From assembly GCA_036365145.1 (NCBI GenBank), contig JAEOAD010000603.1, positions 372,001-436,000 of the forward strand: DNA of 64,000 nt, in the 5' to 3' direction. How positions within the stretch are numbered: position 1 is the first letter of the stretch; each line of letters opens with the position of its first letter. Below, one piece after another: positions 1-11,192 of the stretch. Source of the DNA: Orientallactaga sibirica (Eukaryota > Chordata > Mammalia > Rodentia > Dipodidae). The notes beneath the pieces were generated by a model. That model was not told where the DNA came from. It saw only the letters and a list, made by a program, of their open reading frames with translations, and made no database searches. Made by a program: the position numbers and the translations under genes.

Positions 1-183
1 CAGACAGACAGACAGACAGATAGACAGCTTCAGGATCAATAAGAGACTCCAGCTCAAGTAAGAATGGGCAGAGGAACCATGGAGGAGGAAACCTGACATC
101 TCCCCGAATACATGCGGCACCATATAGGCGCATGTGCGTGTGCGTGCACGCGTGCGCACACACACACACACACACACACACAC
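1..183 (+). repeat. B4-like SINE 3' end with (CAGA)n and (CA)n tracts
   Basis: A CAGA microsatellite (1-27) is followed by sequence resembling the end of B4-type SINEs ('cttcaggatcaataagagactcc', then a stretch like 'gaggaaacctgacatc'). It runs into an alternating GT/CG/CA region and a clean (CA)n tract at 156-182. The left part lies outside the window. The family is assigned by remembered resemblance. Confidence 0.45.
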
Positions 184-2199
184 CATATTATCTGCATAGC
201 CACCAAAAAAGTACATAGAAGAATAATCATAAGTTTACTGAGGATAATATTGGCTCAAAAACATAGGGATTTAGTTACTAACACCTTCTTCTGAAGGAGA
301 AATGACAGAAGGAGTCTTCAAGGACTAGTGAAGTCAGCCTCATAAAAAGATTTTTTTTCATCTTCTTTTGGAGAATAGAAGCTAGTTAGGTTTAAATGAT
401 GTTGCTCCTGTGAAAATCTACAAATTTCCTGTCAGCCTACTTGTCCCTTTCTTGTGCTACTACAACCTTATACCTTGTTCCCTTGAACTTGTTTTCCTCC
501 TGCATGCTTTACTTAATTTCTCTAGAAAGTAGTTCTACCATTCTAATTTGTATCATCTTCTTATTTAGAGGCACTATCTCTGGCTCAGTCTTGATATGCT
601 ATTACTCATGTTATTATCACACAGGTCTATGCGCCCCTTGCCTTAATCCTTACTGTAACTTTAAAGTTGTCCATTTAAGTTTTGTTCTTGATTGCCAGTG
701 CTAAGATAGCTACTATTCTTGGTTCTTGTCTCTATGAATCTTGAATGAATGAGAGTGGTCACTTTCATTACAGAGAGAAAATAACATTAATTTATAGTAG
801 CTTCTCAGGCTTGGTACACAGAGAATTTAGTTAATGAGAGCAAGACTACTGAAGTCTGGCTTTAAAAAGGGGTTTTAGTATTCTTATTTTAATTATGTGT
901 TTAAAAAGTAACTTTTTTGAGATAAGCAAGTAATATGGAAATTAGTACTTTGGGGGTTATTGTTTATATTTTATAGGGAATGATAATACTCTATGAAATG
1001 CCCAACAGGGAAATAATGAGAAAACAACTAGTGATGGTTAACTAACTTCAGAAAAGAAATGTTCAGAGGAGAAAACTGTGTGAGGAATGAACTGAATTCA
1101 TGAAACTTTGAACCATACACCACAGTCTAGAAACTGGAGAATATTCACAAGTGGTACTTCTGCCTTCAATTATCCTGGGTCCAGTTCTTGCTCCCTGAGT
1201 TTTAAGGCTGACAATAGCCTCAGGAGCAAGAGTGGCCTTTTCTCTTGAAGAGCTCCATCATGATCAGAAAGACCCTTTGGTTGAAAGATTATTTCTGCTC
1301 ATATTTGTCATAAGTGATAACCTTTAATCCTTGTGAGTTAGGAACCATCAGCATCAATCATGGAACAAGGACTAGACATAGAAAAAATAGTAAAAGATCA
1401 AATATAACTCTGGAGCACAAAAAAAACTGAGTTTCTGCCAGGAGAGGATAGATTGACAGCTGACACTATGGCACCAACTATTTGATAGGTACTGGGGTGC
1501 TTGCGTACCCTCAAGCTCATAATCCCTAGTGGTGAACTCATTTAGAAAACAATCTGCAGAGTGAACCATAAACCCCAATATGATGAGATTTGGAATATAA
1601 CTGTTGGTAAATAAATATGCCATGGGAATATTGCCCTTAGAAGAACAAACATCTTGCTACCAAACATGTGAAAGCATAAGCAGAAAGTCAGCATTAAGAC
1701 TGACTTCCTAGGCCTGTGAGAGATAAACTTCAGATGTTTAAGCCACTTAGTTGATTATAACTTGTTAAAATAACCCAAGCAGACTGTGGCAAGCTTCTCA
1801 ATCCATAGGATGAGATGAAATTATTTTTTTTCTTACTATGGCTGGCTGGCTATATTTTCCAAAGAGGGCTATTTTGCGTGCTGTCCTACAATGAAATTTT
1901 ACCATAGATTCCTTGATTTTCAGTGGAATTTTCTCTTATCTTCTATTATGAGAAATTTGTTGTAAGCAATAGAATACAATGGAAGTGATGCAGTGTGACC
2001 TGTGAGGCTAGGCCATGAGAGGATGTGGCCCCTCTCTGCTTTATTGATACACTCATGTTTGGAGTGAGAGGCATCATGTCAAAAGTATAACTACCCTATG
2101 GGTGGCATGTCCTTTCCAAAATCCTAGTCCATAGAATTAATAGAATATTGGAAAACAGTTGTTTTGTACCCTTGAACTTGGTGTGATATGTTATGCAGC
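184..2199. other. Single-copy-looking AT-rich DNA, nothing recognised
   Basis: About 2 kb with short chance reading frames only. I see no SINE, LTR or LINE motif and no convincing exon. Confidence 0.5.
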
Positions 2200-2740
2200 T
2201 ATCATTACTGGTATATACTCTATGCCAGACATTGTGATATAGGCTTTCTCACATTAATTTATTTAATTCTTTTTTTTTAAACTTTTTATTTTATCTTATT
2301 TTTTTTGGAGAGTGACACAGAGAGAGACAGAGAGAGAGGGAGGGAGGAAGACAGAGTTGGGCACACAAGTAGTGTCTTAGCTGCTGCAAACGAAATCCAG
2401 ATGTGCATGCCCCCTTGTGGCCAAGTGCGGCATTGCGCCCTTGCGTCACTTTGCATCTGGCTAAACGTGGGACCTGGAGATTGGAACCACTGGAGATTGG
2501 AACCAGTGTTCTTAGGGTTAGGAGGCAGGCGCCTTAACCCCTAAGCCATCTCTCCAGCCCTAATTTCCTTAATTCTTTCTTAATGATTTCTTAAAGAATA
2601 GTCTTTCTATCTCAGCATTCTAAGTAATAAATTAAAGGCAGAGAAATGTTAGGAGACCCGAAGTTTTAGCTATTAAGTGGAAGAATTAAGAGCTACATTA
2701 AAGTCTAGTTAGCCCTAATGCCTGTAACCTCCATGTCAAT
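2200..2740 (-). repeat. MIR SINE, split by a DIP insertion
   Basis: The left part (2200-2270) reads as the reverse complement of the MIR 3' part ('actctatgccagacattgtg', 'cacattaatttatttaattc'). The right part (2561-2740) continues it ('aggcagagaaatgttaggag', 'ttttagctattaagtggaag'). MIR is an ancient mammal-wide family, so the split gives a relative age: the MIR came first and the DIP at 2271-2560 later. Confidence 0.6.
2271..2560 (-). mobile_element. DIP-type tRNA-derived SINE, long variant
   Basis: Read on the minus strand it starts with the B2-like head (the plus strand ends 'aagccatctctccagccc') and ends in CT-rich sequence and an A/T tail. It carries the additional middle block 'aagtgcggcattgcgccc...gcgtcactttgcatctgg' that separates the long variant from the short copies here. 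A 16-bp internal tandem duplication ('ctggagattggaacca' twice) lies near 2475-2508. Imperfect flanking repeats ('taatttatttaattct' and 'taatttccttaattct') look like the target-site duplication. Confidence 0.8.
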
Positions 2741-2957
2741 AATAAGAAACACCTGGCAATGATGAAGTCCCAACAAGGCAAATACTCCACTGTAAACCAA
2801 TGTTTCAGGAAATGCTTTTAAAAATAAGGACTATTTTAAAAGATAAGGGTGCTAAATAGAATAAGTGTGGGGAAGGCAAACAAGGGTAATGAGATGTGAA
2901 TAGGATCAAATTACAGTATGTTCATGTATTAAAATTCTCAGTAAAATATTTAAAAAT

Positions 2958-3110
2958 ATCAGTTGGCATGGTGGCTCATGCCTTTAATCCCAGCACTTGG
3001 GAGGCTGGGGTATGAGGATTGCCATGAATTTGAGGCCAGTCTGAGCTGCAGAGTAAGTTTCAGAACAACCTAGACTACAGTGCCACAAACAAACAAAGAC
3101 AAGAAACATC
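2958..3110 (+). mobile_element. B1-type SINE
   Basis: The 7SL-derived head is readable ('tggcatggtggctcatgcct', 'ttaatcccagcacttgggag'), with 'ggattgccatgaatttgagg' in the middle. The tail is A-rich (CAAA repeats). The right half is diverged. B1 carries an internal pol III promoter and is non-coding. Confidence 0.8.
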
Positions 3111-3813
3111 AAGCTGGAAGGGGGTTAATAGAGGGTAAAGGAGGTGAATACATATATGAAATTGCCAAAAGTAAAATAAAATTTATAAAGTCAATTGGAA
3201 AAGTTTGATAACACTATTATACACCACTACACAGAGTGAACTAAATTCCACAAATATATTATAGCTGTTTAGTAAAACAACTTTGTGAGAACATACCCAA
3301 AATAGTGTGTGGCAGAGAAGAATTCATTCACTGATTTTAATATAAATTTGTATTTTCAGATGTTCCAATCTTCACCACTCAAGACTGTCATACATTAGCA
3401 TAGAGATACCAGCTAGAATCTTGCTAGAAACAATGAACTCTCCATCCCAGGAATATGGATTCAGAATTTTAAACAATATCTCCAGGTGCTTCAAATGCAT
3501 GTTATGAGGAATATTATATTAATATGTTATATTAATATGATTTTATATCCATTTATGGAAACCACTTAGTAAAAGGATATAGTTGATCTATTTGTTACAG
3601 AGTTCTGAAATGTGTTATTGTGCAAAATCCAAACCAGAAAAGCTTGCAGAAAAATGATTATACATTTTGGAAACTTTGTCTTTAAGTCAGTCCTTTTGGA
3701 AGTTGTAGAGATAGACAATATGAGCTCTGAAACCTTGTGATTTCATAACTATGAAAGGTAAATTTTGCTATTTGATGCTTGCCTTAAAAATTATTTCCCA
3801 TCTTCCTCAGACC
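3111..3813. other. AT-rich DNA, nothing recognised
   Basis: About 700 bases with no repeat family or coding signal that I can name. A short 'atattaatatgttatattaatatg' dyad lies near 3515-3540. Confidence 0.4.
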
Positions 3814-3818
3814 CTCCT

Positions 3819-4203
3819 TGTAGCAGACAGCTTCAGGTTTGCTGAGATGAACTTCCAGACCAGGCACAGTTATGGAGGAAGGGATATTATTTATTGAAGC
3901 TTACAGATCCAGGGGAAGTTCAATAATGGCAGAAGAAGCGGCCTGCTTCCACAGGGCCAAGCAGAGAGGGCAAGGCCCCCAGCCACACAGCACACAGAGC
4001 AAAACTACAGCCCAAAAGCCCAGCATACTTCAGGAACTCCTGCTAGGCACACTTTGCATATCTTTACAATGGAATCTCAAACTCACCATCAACACCTTAA
4101 GACTGGCCCCCAGTGACATTGCCTCTAGCAAGGTGTTTGCAGATGCAAGCTATAACTAATAAAACACTGAACATATTGGGGGACATATATTCAAACTACC
4201 ACA
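3819..4203 (-). mobile_element. Solo LTR of a MaLR-type retrotransposon
   Basis: On the minus strand the element begins TGTGGTAGTTTGAATATATG and ends CTGTCTGCTACA, so it has TG...CA ends. It is about 385 bp long and flanked by a perfect 5-bp duplication, CTCCT, at 3814-3818 and 4204-4208. It carries an AATAAATAATA polyadenylation region and has the same sequence as the two LTRs inside the LINE-1 at 49432-49804 and 51156-51723. No internal region is present, so it is a solo LTR left by LTR-LTR recombination. The reading frame of 95 codons across it (3872-4159) is not a gene. Confidence 0.88.
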
Positions 4204-4208
4204 CTCCT

Positions 4209-5359
4209 CCACAGTGATCCCTCAGGAAGCAAACAGCTGTATAGATATGTGGTTTGTAAAGGCAAACAATAAACAGCCTACTAATTTATTTTCAAGTATG
4301 GTAGGAGGGATTCATTTAATCTATTTACTTATATGTCTTTGTGACAGTGAGTTTATACACAGGAAATTTCACTGGGATGGAGTGATCCCACTTTTATAAG
4401 TCATAACTCCAAAACTGAGAGCAACAGAGTGACCCAGGTACTTTTTCTGGATGTTTAGAAAAAAAAAAAAATCTCCTTAGGTTTGCCTTATTATAACTAT
4501 TGGACCTACAGTGCTGATTTATAATTATAAGCACATGTAATTTAAAATCAACTTGTTATCACACACTCTGTCTTTAAAATGGATCTTGCACTATCCATTA
4601 CTCAGGAAGGATTCCACAAAGTTCTGGAGTTCAGCACAGACTTTGCTTTTCATGATCTATATGAATGTGAAGGCAGAGCTAGAGAACAGGGTAAAAACAA
4701 ATGGAACTGTGTGATTAGCAGGGGAGGAGAAACCCATAAAGTGCCCAGAGTTCTCTGCTTAATGACATACTTTGTTATCTAAGCCAAACATTGCCCTCCC
4801 TCAAAGAACTGTCCCTAGGGCATGGCCCACACTCTCATAATGAGATGAAAATATAGTTTAGTTTTAGTTTAAAAAATGCTTTAGTTAATGACAATAACTA
4901 TTCTTTGCTAATCAGATCCTGTGTTTATCAACTCTTTTTTAGCACTACTTCATTCTCCTTTTCAATTAGGTATAGGAAAGGAATGAGGATTTATACTCAT
5001 TTTTCTGCACATCACTTCACATGAGGCTCATTCAGTTAAAATTCTGCCTAATATTTCTCCAGGTACTGCAATCATATCATCTTTTATCGGCATTCTCTTC
5101 TCTAGACTAGATAACTCCAGTTTCTTCTACCTCTTCTGAGAGGCATCATTTTCCTTTCTCTTAGTTACCATTATACCTATCATCTGAGCTTTGTTTCATA
5201 TGCTGTTTTACTTTTTACAGATATAAAACTTAGTAGGAAATGTTATATCTTCTAGAGATCTGCCCATAAAGAGAATAAAGGAATGATTATTCCTTGGCAT
5301 TCATCCAAAAACAATTCTTATATTACCTGACATTTTGTTGTTGTTTAAAGAAATAACCT
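4209..5359. other. Intergenic DNA, nothing recognised
   Basis: The interval has only short reading frames and one poly-A run (near 4458-4471). A weak MIR-like stretch may lie near 4900-5060, but I do not call it. Confidence 0.4.
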
Positions 5360-5450
5360 GTACAGATGCAAAAATCAAAATTTCATAGTGTGAATAATGC
5401 TAGTACCTATATCAGTTAGGGTTATCAGGATTAAACTAAGAATGGCTAAC
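5360..5450 (+). repeat. MIR fragment
   Basis: 'tgctagtacctatatcagtt' followed by 'agggttatcaggattaaact' resembles the MIR stretch around 'agtacctacctcatagggtt'. The fragment is short and diverged. Confidence 0.45.
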
Positions 5451-5884
5451 TCTGAGTATATTTTTTTAATGGGATAACAACAATGTGTTAGAAATATATT
5501 GGATATAAATCAGAAGTCCAAGTTCTTTAATTAATGAGCTCTATGATCTTAGAGCTAGCTCATTAGGTCTACCAAAGGAACTGTATATGTAGACCACAGT
5601 GACAGTATGTCACCCTAGATAGCTCATACCTATGATATTTTCTTTAGAAGTTATTGTACTGATATTATGAACAAACTGGGGTTTTACCAGAAACCAGTTT
5701 CTAAGAGCTGAGATAACAATCTAATCATGTTTATAGCTGTACATATTCCCTGACATGTATCAAGAACTTACTAGTGAATTTAAGAAACAATTTAAAAATT
5801 TAAGAATGAGCATATTAGTTAGTTAAAAAAATGCAACTAGAATATATTAGTTTAAAAAGAGACTCTTTTTTCAAACTTGATACA

Positions 5885-5990
5885 TAAGGGTCTGGGTATG
5901 AAGTTCAGTGGTAGAGCCCTTGTTTAGCATGGTGAGACCATAGGTTTGATCCATAGTAACATACACACAGAAAGAGAGAGAGAAGAAAGA
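5885..5990 (+). mobile_element. ID-like SINE
   Basis: A tRNA-Ala/BC1-like body is readable ('tctgggtatgaagttcagtg', 'gtagagcccttgtttagcat', 'ggtttgatcc'), followed by an A/GA-rich tail. The pol III A and B box regions are recognisable but mutated. Confidence 0.65.
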
Positions 5991-6154
5991 AAATGAATTT
6001 TTTTATCTTAAGCAAGATATGATGAATCAAAGTTGGAAATATGTGAAGATCATGCCCAAACTCATTCCTTCTGGTTTTTTAGTTTCTATGATCTAAGATA
6101 ACTTTGCTCTCAAGGTCCATTTTCCACAAGAAGGGGTCTCACCTCATTGATCTT

Positions 6155-6528
6155 TGTATTGGTTACTTTCTCATTGCTTGGACAAAATCTTTAACCAGCC
6201 AACCAGAAGAAGCTTAAGGTCTGACAGGGCTTATTTTTGTCTTATACTTGTGGGAGGAAGTCAGCCATGGTGAGGAAGCATGGCAGGCAGCAGGTGACAT
6301 ATCATCACAGCAGAAAGGACAAAGAAAGTGATGAATGATGGTTCCCAGCTAGCTTTATCCTTTTTACCCAGTCTAGGACCACCATCCCATGGAATGTGTT
6401 GCCCACAGTTAGCATGATTCTTTCCTTAAATAATCTAATCTAGAAATCCCTAATAGATATGACAAGAGACTGGTTTCCATGGTCATTCTAAACCTTGTCA
6501 AGTTGATGACCAGAGAATAACTATCACA
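6155..6528 (-). mobile_element. Solo LTR of ORR1/MT-like MaLR type
   Basis: On the minus strand it starts TGTGATAGTTATTCTCTGG with 'gtcatcaacttgacaagg', carries 'aataagccc' near its 3' end and ends 'gtaaccaatacA'. The plus-strand bounds are TGTATTGG and CTATCACA. Flanks ATCTT and TACTT are only a degenerate 5-bp duplication, consistent with age. The match to the rodent MaLR LTR carrying the 'gtcaagttgac' block is from memory, so the subfamily is uncertain. Confidence 0.65.
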
Positions 6529-6902
6529 TACTTTAATGTTCTACCAACTCATCCATTCTAGGAACACCTGTTTCTCCTGATGTCTTCCATGTTTCCAAGT
6601 GACGTTCCTTCTCCAAGGAGCCCACTGACCTCACACTTCTATGTGGCAAGTCAGGGCTTCCTCTGTGGCATACATCAGCTATATATGTTCTTCTTACAGT
6701 ATGCATTCCTGTCCCGGCCTAACTTCTCTCTTTTGCCCAAAGTACATCTATTTTAGGTGCCATCACCTCAAAGATATAACGAGTATACTTTAATAGAGAT
6801 ATTATGGAGAAGATAATGGAAGTCAAACATCTGTTGTTAACTATTAGCTCCCATCAATAGAAATATGTTGCAATTTCTCTCAAATATTTTTCTCTAGGGT
6901 GT

Positions 6903-7068
6903 TTTTGTTTGTTTGTTTGTTTGTTTTTTTTCAAGGCAGGGTCTCACTGTAGCCCAGGCTGATCTGGAATTCACTATGTAGTCTCAGGTGGCCTCAAACT
7001 CATGGTGATCCTCCTGCCTCTGCCTCTCTAGTGCTGGGATTAAAGGTGTATGCCACCACGTCCAGCTC
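6903..7068 (-). mobile_element. B1-type SINE
   Basis: A reverse B1 with a GTTT-repeat/T-rich tail on the left, then 'ggcagggtctcactgtagcc', 'gaattcactatgtagtctca' and 'tagtgctgggattaaaggtg'. A probable duplication is 'ctcaaatattttt' upstream (about 6879) and 'ctcaaatattttg' downstream (about 7071). Confidence 0.82.
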
Positions 7069-8189
7069 TTCTCAAATATTTTGTGTAGCACAGTGTAGTG
7101 CCTGCATCCAGTTAACTGCATGGTTTTTTTTCCACTTAATTTTAGGATTAATTCAAGAGTCTAATATTTACCCAACTGGAATTCCATAAAAATACTACAT
7201 GGCTTGATACATAGCAAGCTACCTTAAACAGGAGGATACATGTTGTTTAGAAGTATTTAGAGATTCTTTTGGTTTGATTCATTTTTTATTTATGTATTAC
7301 AGGGAGAGATTTCCAGGGATTTTTAGGGGTCAAATGAATGGCTCTTAGATTTTCCCCTATTTGGAATTTCATCCAAGAAGCCATGAATAAGAAATTAAAA
7401 ATTCATCAACAAACCAGCATGAAGGCTGGAATGCTGAAAGTTGTCATCTGTTAAATACTGTCTTCCTATGTAACCCCTTTTGGACTCTTCTGTTTCATAG
7501 AATAATTTGTTACTGATTGGGTCCTACGCAATGGGGAATCTTGAATGAGCAGCTGTGTATATTGCCCACAAGCAAAAATGCCACTGCACAAGCAGACAGT
7601 TGATTTGTGAAGTATTAACTTCTCTTGGGGTCTGAGCTAAGCAAACACTTGGTCAGGCTACCTAAATCAATTCTTTTTTTAGTTCCTATTACCTTGTTTA
7701 TTTCTCTCATGGCACAAAGAGAACATGCTTATTTGCTGTTGATTCTCCTTGTTATATATTTACACTATAAGAGGCAGTTTACTCACTATATTCCTATATT
7801 TAAAAGATGGCTTGCTATGAGATAGTACAATAAACACTGACTGAGTAAATACTTTCATATAAAGTCTTCTGTGTTCTCTTGGTTAGGTGTTGAATGTTTG
7901 TAATATATACTATGATATTAGTTCATACTCAGTATGTCATAATAATTTGCTCTGGTGTAGCTCTCTCTGGTAGAATGCTAATTGAAGAAATAAGTACAAA
8001 TGGTGTGGGCTGAAGATAACAAACTGATGGCTAAGCTCTCTAATTGACATTTCATGGCATGGTGAAAGCATCCAGACAAATACCTGTGTAACTTTTTCTT
8101 ATTTCCTGGCATTCTATATCAGTGTAAGTTTAGATATATTTTATAATTTTGGTATCAAGTTCACTTTCATTTACTCTCATGACATCACT
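7069..8189. other. Intergenic DNA, nothing recognised
   Basis: Only short frames, including a hydrophobic 66-codon frame at 7625-7825 with no recognisable family. Confidence 0.4.
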
Positions 8190-8597
8190 TGTTTTGCCAT
8201 TTCAATTTTCATAGACATTCTGATATCTATGTGTGTGGTAGGGCATGTGGTGAATGCATATCAACGTGCCCTGAGGCGCTCTATGCACTGGCCTACAGTG
8301 GGAGGAACTCACTTATGCTGGCCAGAGCCAAACATCAGGTGTCCTGCTCCATTGCTCCTCTTCCCTTTCTTGTTTGAGCTGTACTCCCTTACTGATACTT
8401 GAGCTTGCTACATTTTGCAAGCCTAGGTGATTCTCTGTTCTTTTCTCCCTTTTGCAGGATTTGGGTTATAGGCATGAATGGCTATACCCAGATGTTTGTG
8501 TGGGTTCTGGAGATTTGAACTCAGGTGGTTTCCAGGACTCCTCAGGCCTTCATGCTTATGTAGAAATTACACTACTGAGCCATTTCTCCAGTCTTAA
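8190..8597 (-). repeat. B3/B4-like composite SINE, diverged
   Basis: The right end reads 'actactgagccatttctccagtc', the reverse of the tRNA-like head shared by B2, B3 and B4. It is preceded by 'gggttctggagatttgaact'. The left end has 'tgtgtgtggtagggcatgtg'. The middle is much diverged, so the family split is uncertain. Confidence 0.5.
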
Positions 8598-9079
8598 ATC
8601 TAACTGCTTAATGACATTTTCTTATTGGTGCCTCACTGGCACTTCAATCCAATGTGCCCTGATCACATGATACACTTTATAATGCTCTGTCTCACCACAG
8701 CATTTCTGTTAGTCAAATAATCCTGATAAAACAAAGAAACAGCAGTATAATGTTTTTACACTAATGTTGTTTTTTCTCTCTCCACCTTTCTTTGTTTAAT
8801 ATAGGACACCAAACCTTGAGGGTTAAATGAGTTGCCCTTGGACAGAAACTAATTAATAGCATTAATGTTCCTGGCAAGCAGGCCCTCTTATTTTCAATTC
8901 AATACTGTCCATCATCTTTCCCACTATGAAGCCTTGCTCTCATAGAGTTTGGCAGCAGCTATGAGAATGTTGAAACGATTACACTCATCAGTGTCTTTAT
9001 CATATCCTTTCTTAGCAAGCCAACAGTTCCTTCTAAGTGTTTGGAAACAAAAAGACTCTTTCTAGTAAAAATGACATCT
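8598..9079. other. Intergenic DNA, nothing recognised
   Basis: No repeat family or coding signal is visible in this stretch of about 480 bases. Confidence 0.35.
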
Positions 9080-9212
9080 GAGCCTGATGTAGTGGCCATG
9101 CCTATAATCCCACACTCAGGAGACTGAGGCAGAAAGATCACTGTGAGTTCATGACAAGCCTGGGTTACATAGTAGGTTTCAGGTCAGTCTGGGTTAAAGA
9201 GTAAGACTGATG
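9080..9212 (+). mobile_element. B1-type SINE, diverged
   Basis: 'gtagtggccatgcctataat', 'cactcaggagactgaggcag', 'cactgtgagttcatgac' and 'cctgggttacatagtaggtt' mark an old B1. There is no clear A tail. Confidence 0.65.
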
Positions 9213-10320
9213 GAGGATTTTGGAGTTCAGATGAGGGGTCACCCAAATTTATGAACCCCCATTATGGATACTGTCCTATTTTTTAAAAATAATTTATAAA
9301 AATGGACTCACAAAGAATAAATTATAAAATTCAGATTATTTAGGGAGGAACCACAAATTGTGGGATTTGTTTAAGGGAAATCGAGATCTAGGAATAAGGC
9401 TAGAGCAGAGTCATTAACATGTAGAAAGCAGGAAGTATGTACTCATTCAACAGAAATTGAGTTTTTTAGGTAAAGACTGGAGTGGAGCCACAAACACATG
9501 GAAGGTAGAACCTAGGAGCTTGTGTACGGAAACTTAGAAGGAACACACATAGCATCTGCCTTGAGCTTCCTCATGGAAGAAAGTTCAGAGGGCAAATGGC
9601 GGTGGCTTAAGGAAGAATAACAGAGGGAAAATATCAAAGCAGAGACCATGAAATTTAGATGAGAAATGGGTAGTAAAGAGAGTTGTACCTATGGTTACCC
9701 TGAGTATAGAGAAATTACACAAATTAACAGGCTCAGAGTTAGAGAGAGCACCCAAGTGGTAGATCTAGAGTGTAAGGGAAATAAGAGAATAGTATATTCA
9801 GAGACCAAAGGAGAAACATACATGTAATTAATGTGAGAAGTTATCTCAAAGTATAAAGCAGAGGCAAGCAGAAAAACTCAGACTAAGAAACAGTCCTCTG
9901 CTTTGTCCCTCCACCCCCAGCTAGGCTGGGAAGGGAGCCAGACTCAAGTGTATGCAAGCAGGATAGGGTAGAGTGAGGAGGAACACAGAGATAAAGAGAG
10001 CGAGCGAGCGAGAGAGAAATAGCATAGACAGACCTTTATAGTTGATTGAAAATGGATTCTTTTGTCAGATTCAAGTATGTAAAGGGGAAGTCCTGATTGG
10101 TTTGAAGATTCAAAGGGGTGGGCTCCAGGGCCAAGTCCACCTGGGTAGTGAAGGCCACCCATCTAGGCAGCATGCTAGACTGTGGACAGCAGGGGGCCTG
10201 TAGCTGTTGTAGATGAGTTTCATTCATTGCAAGGTGGGTTGGCATGTGGGATAATATCTCCTAGTTCTCTCTTTTGGACTTCTGTTACTAACTGAAAACT
10301 GTCTAAAAGAACCCAGCTTT
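9213..10320 (-). repeat. Possible unclassified LTR or ERV-derived block
   Basis: On the minus strand this block has promoter-like order: a CCAATCAG box (plus 10094-10101), then TATAAAGGTC (near plus 10032-10041), then a CT-rich stretch with CGCTCGCTCGCTC (near 9998-10015). Further downstream, at the left edge, it has 'tttgggtgacccctcatctg'. The composition (GC-richer, few T runs on plus) differs from the surroundings. I could not fix TG/CA ends or a target duplication because a B1 and a DIP abut both sides. It could also be unique DNA with chance motifs. Confidence 0.35.
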
Positions 10321-10536
10321 TGGGGCTGGAGAAATGGCTTAATGGTTAAGGCACTTACCTGCAAAGCCAAAGGACCCTGGTTCAATTCCCCAGGACCCAC
10401 GTTAGCCAGATGCTCAAGGGGCACATGCATCTGGAGTTCACTTGCAGTGGCTGAAGGCCCTAGCATGTCCATTCTTTCTCTGTCTGTCCCTCTCTCTATC
10501 TCTGCTTGCAAATAAATAAATAAAAATTAAAAAAAC
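10321..10536 (+). mobile_element. DIP-type SINE
   Basis: A head 'ggggctggagaaatggctta', a B box 'ggttcaattcc', body 'gcatctggagttcacttgca', a CT-rich run and tail AAATAAATAAATAAAAATT. The flanks 'gaacccagcttt' and 'gaacctagcttt' are a 12-bp duplication with one mismatch. Confidence 0.88.
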
Positions 10537-11130
10537 GAACCTAGCTTTCTCCTATTTCTCCTTCAAGACTTTGTCTTGAAAATGAAAGTATTTCACATTT
10601 TTCATGGAAAACAAGGTGTCCTTTCACATTCTCTCCTCCCAACTCTTCTACTTTCTGTTTTTTTCTGTATCTCTCACATGCAATATCAATTTTTTTATTC
10701 AAAGTGTCAGATTATAATAAATCTGAAAGCAAATAGTGCCCTATTTGTTTTCCAATGTTTATTTAATTGACTGGGTCTCTACATTCACATCTTAGGTAGT
10801 GGTTTGTTAAGATAAATTGTGATGTGAAATTTACCCATGGATGAGACTGCTTGCTTCACAGACACAAAGATTGATGACAGATGGACATAATGTCTTAAGG
10901 TCAGATAAGCTGATGTATGTATAATGTAACAGATTTCCATTTCCCTCTTACTCAAGCCCTGCTAATAAGGCATATTTAAAGTCTAAAATATCACACTCAG
11001 CAATGAAGACATTAATTCTGCTTATGCAACACTATTCACACTTGTAGAATTTTTGACAGTTTCAGGGACCCATGAGAATTAAGGGACCTCTAGCAAATGA
11101 ATGCACATCAATAAATTACCCTTAGTAAGA
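10537..11130. other. Intergenic DNA, nothing recognised
   Basis: AT-rich, only short frames. Confidence 0.35.
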
Positions 11131-11138
11131 TTTCTTTT

Positions 11139-11190
<52 letters not shown>

Positions 11191-11192
11191 TC
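11131..11192. repeat. (TTTC)n microsatellite
   Basis: About fifteen nearly perfect TTTC units. Confidence 0.95.

Noticed and set aside
10321..10420. tRNA gene signals (A and B boxes) here and in the other DIP and ID copies
   Set aside because: The boxes belong to SINE heads; no cloverleaf with acceptor stem is complete and the copies end in A-rich tails.
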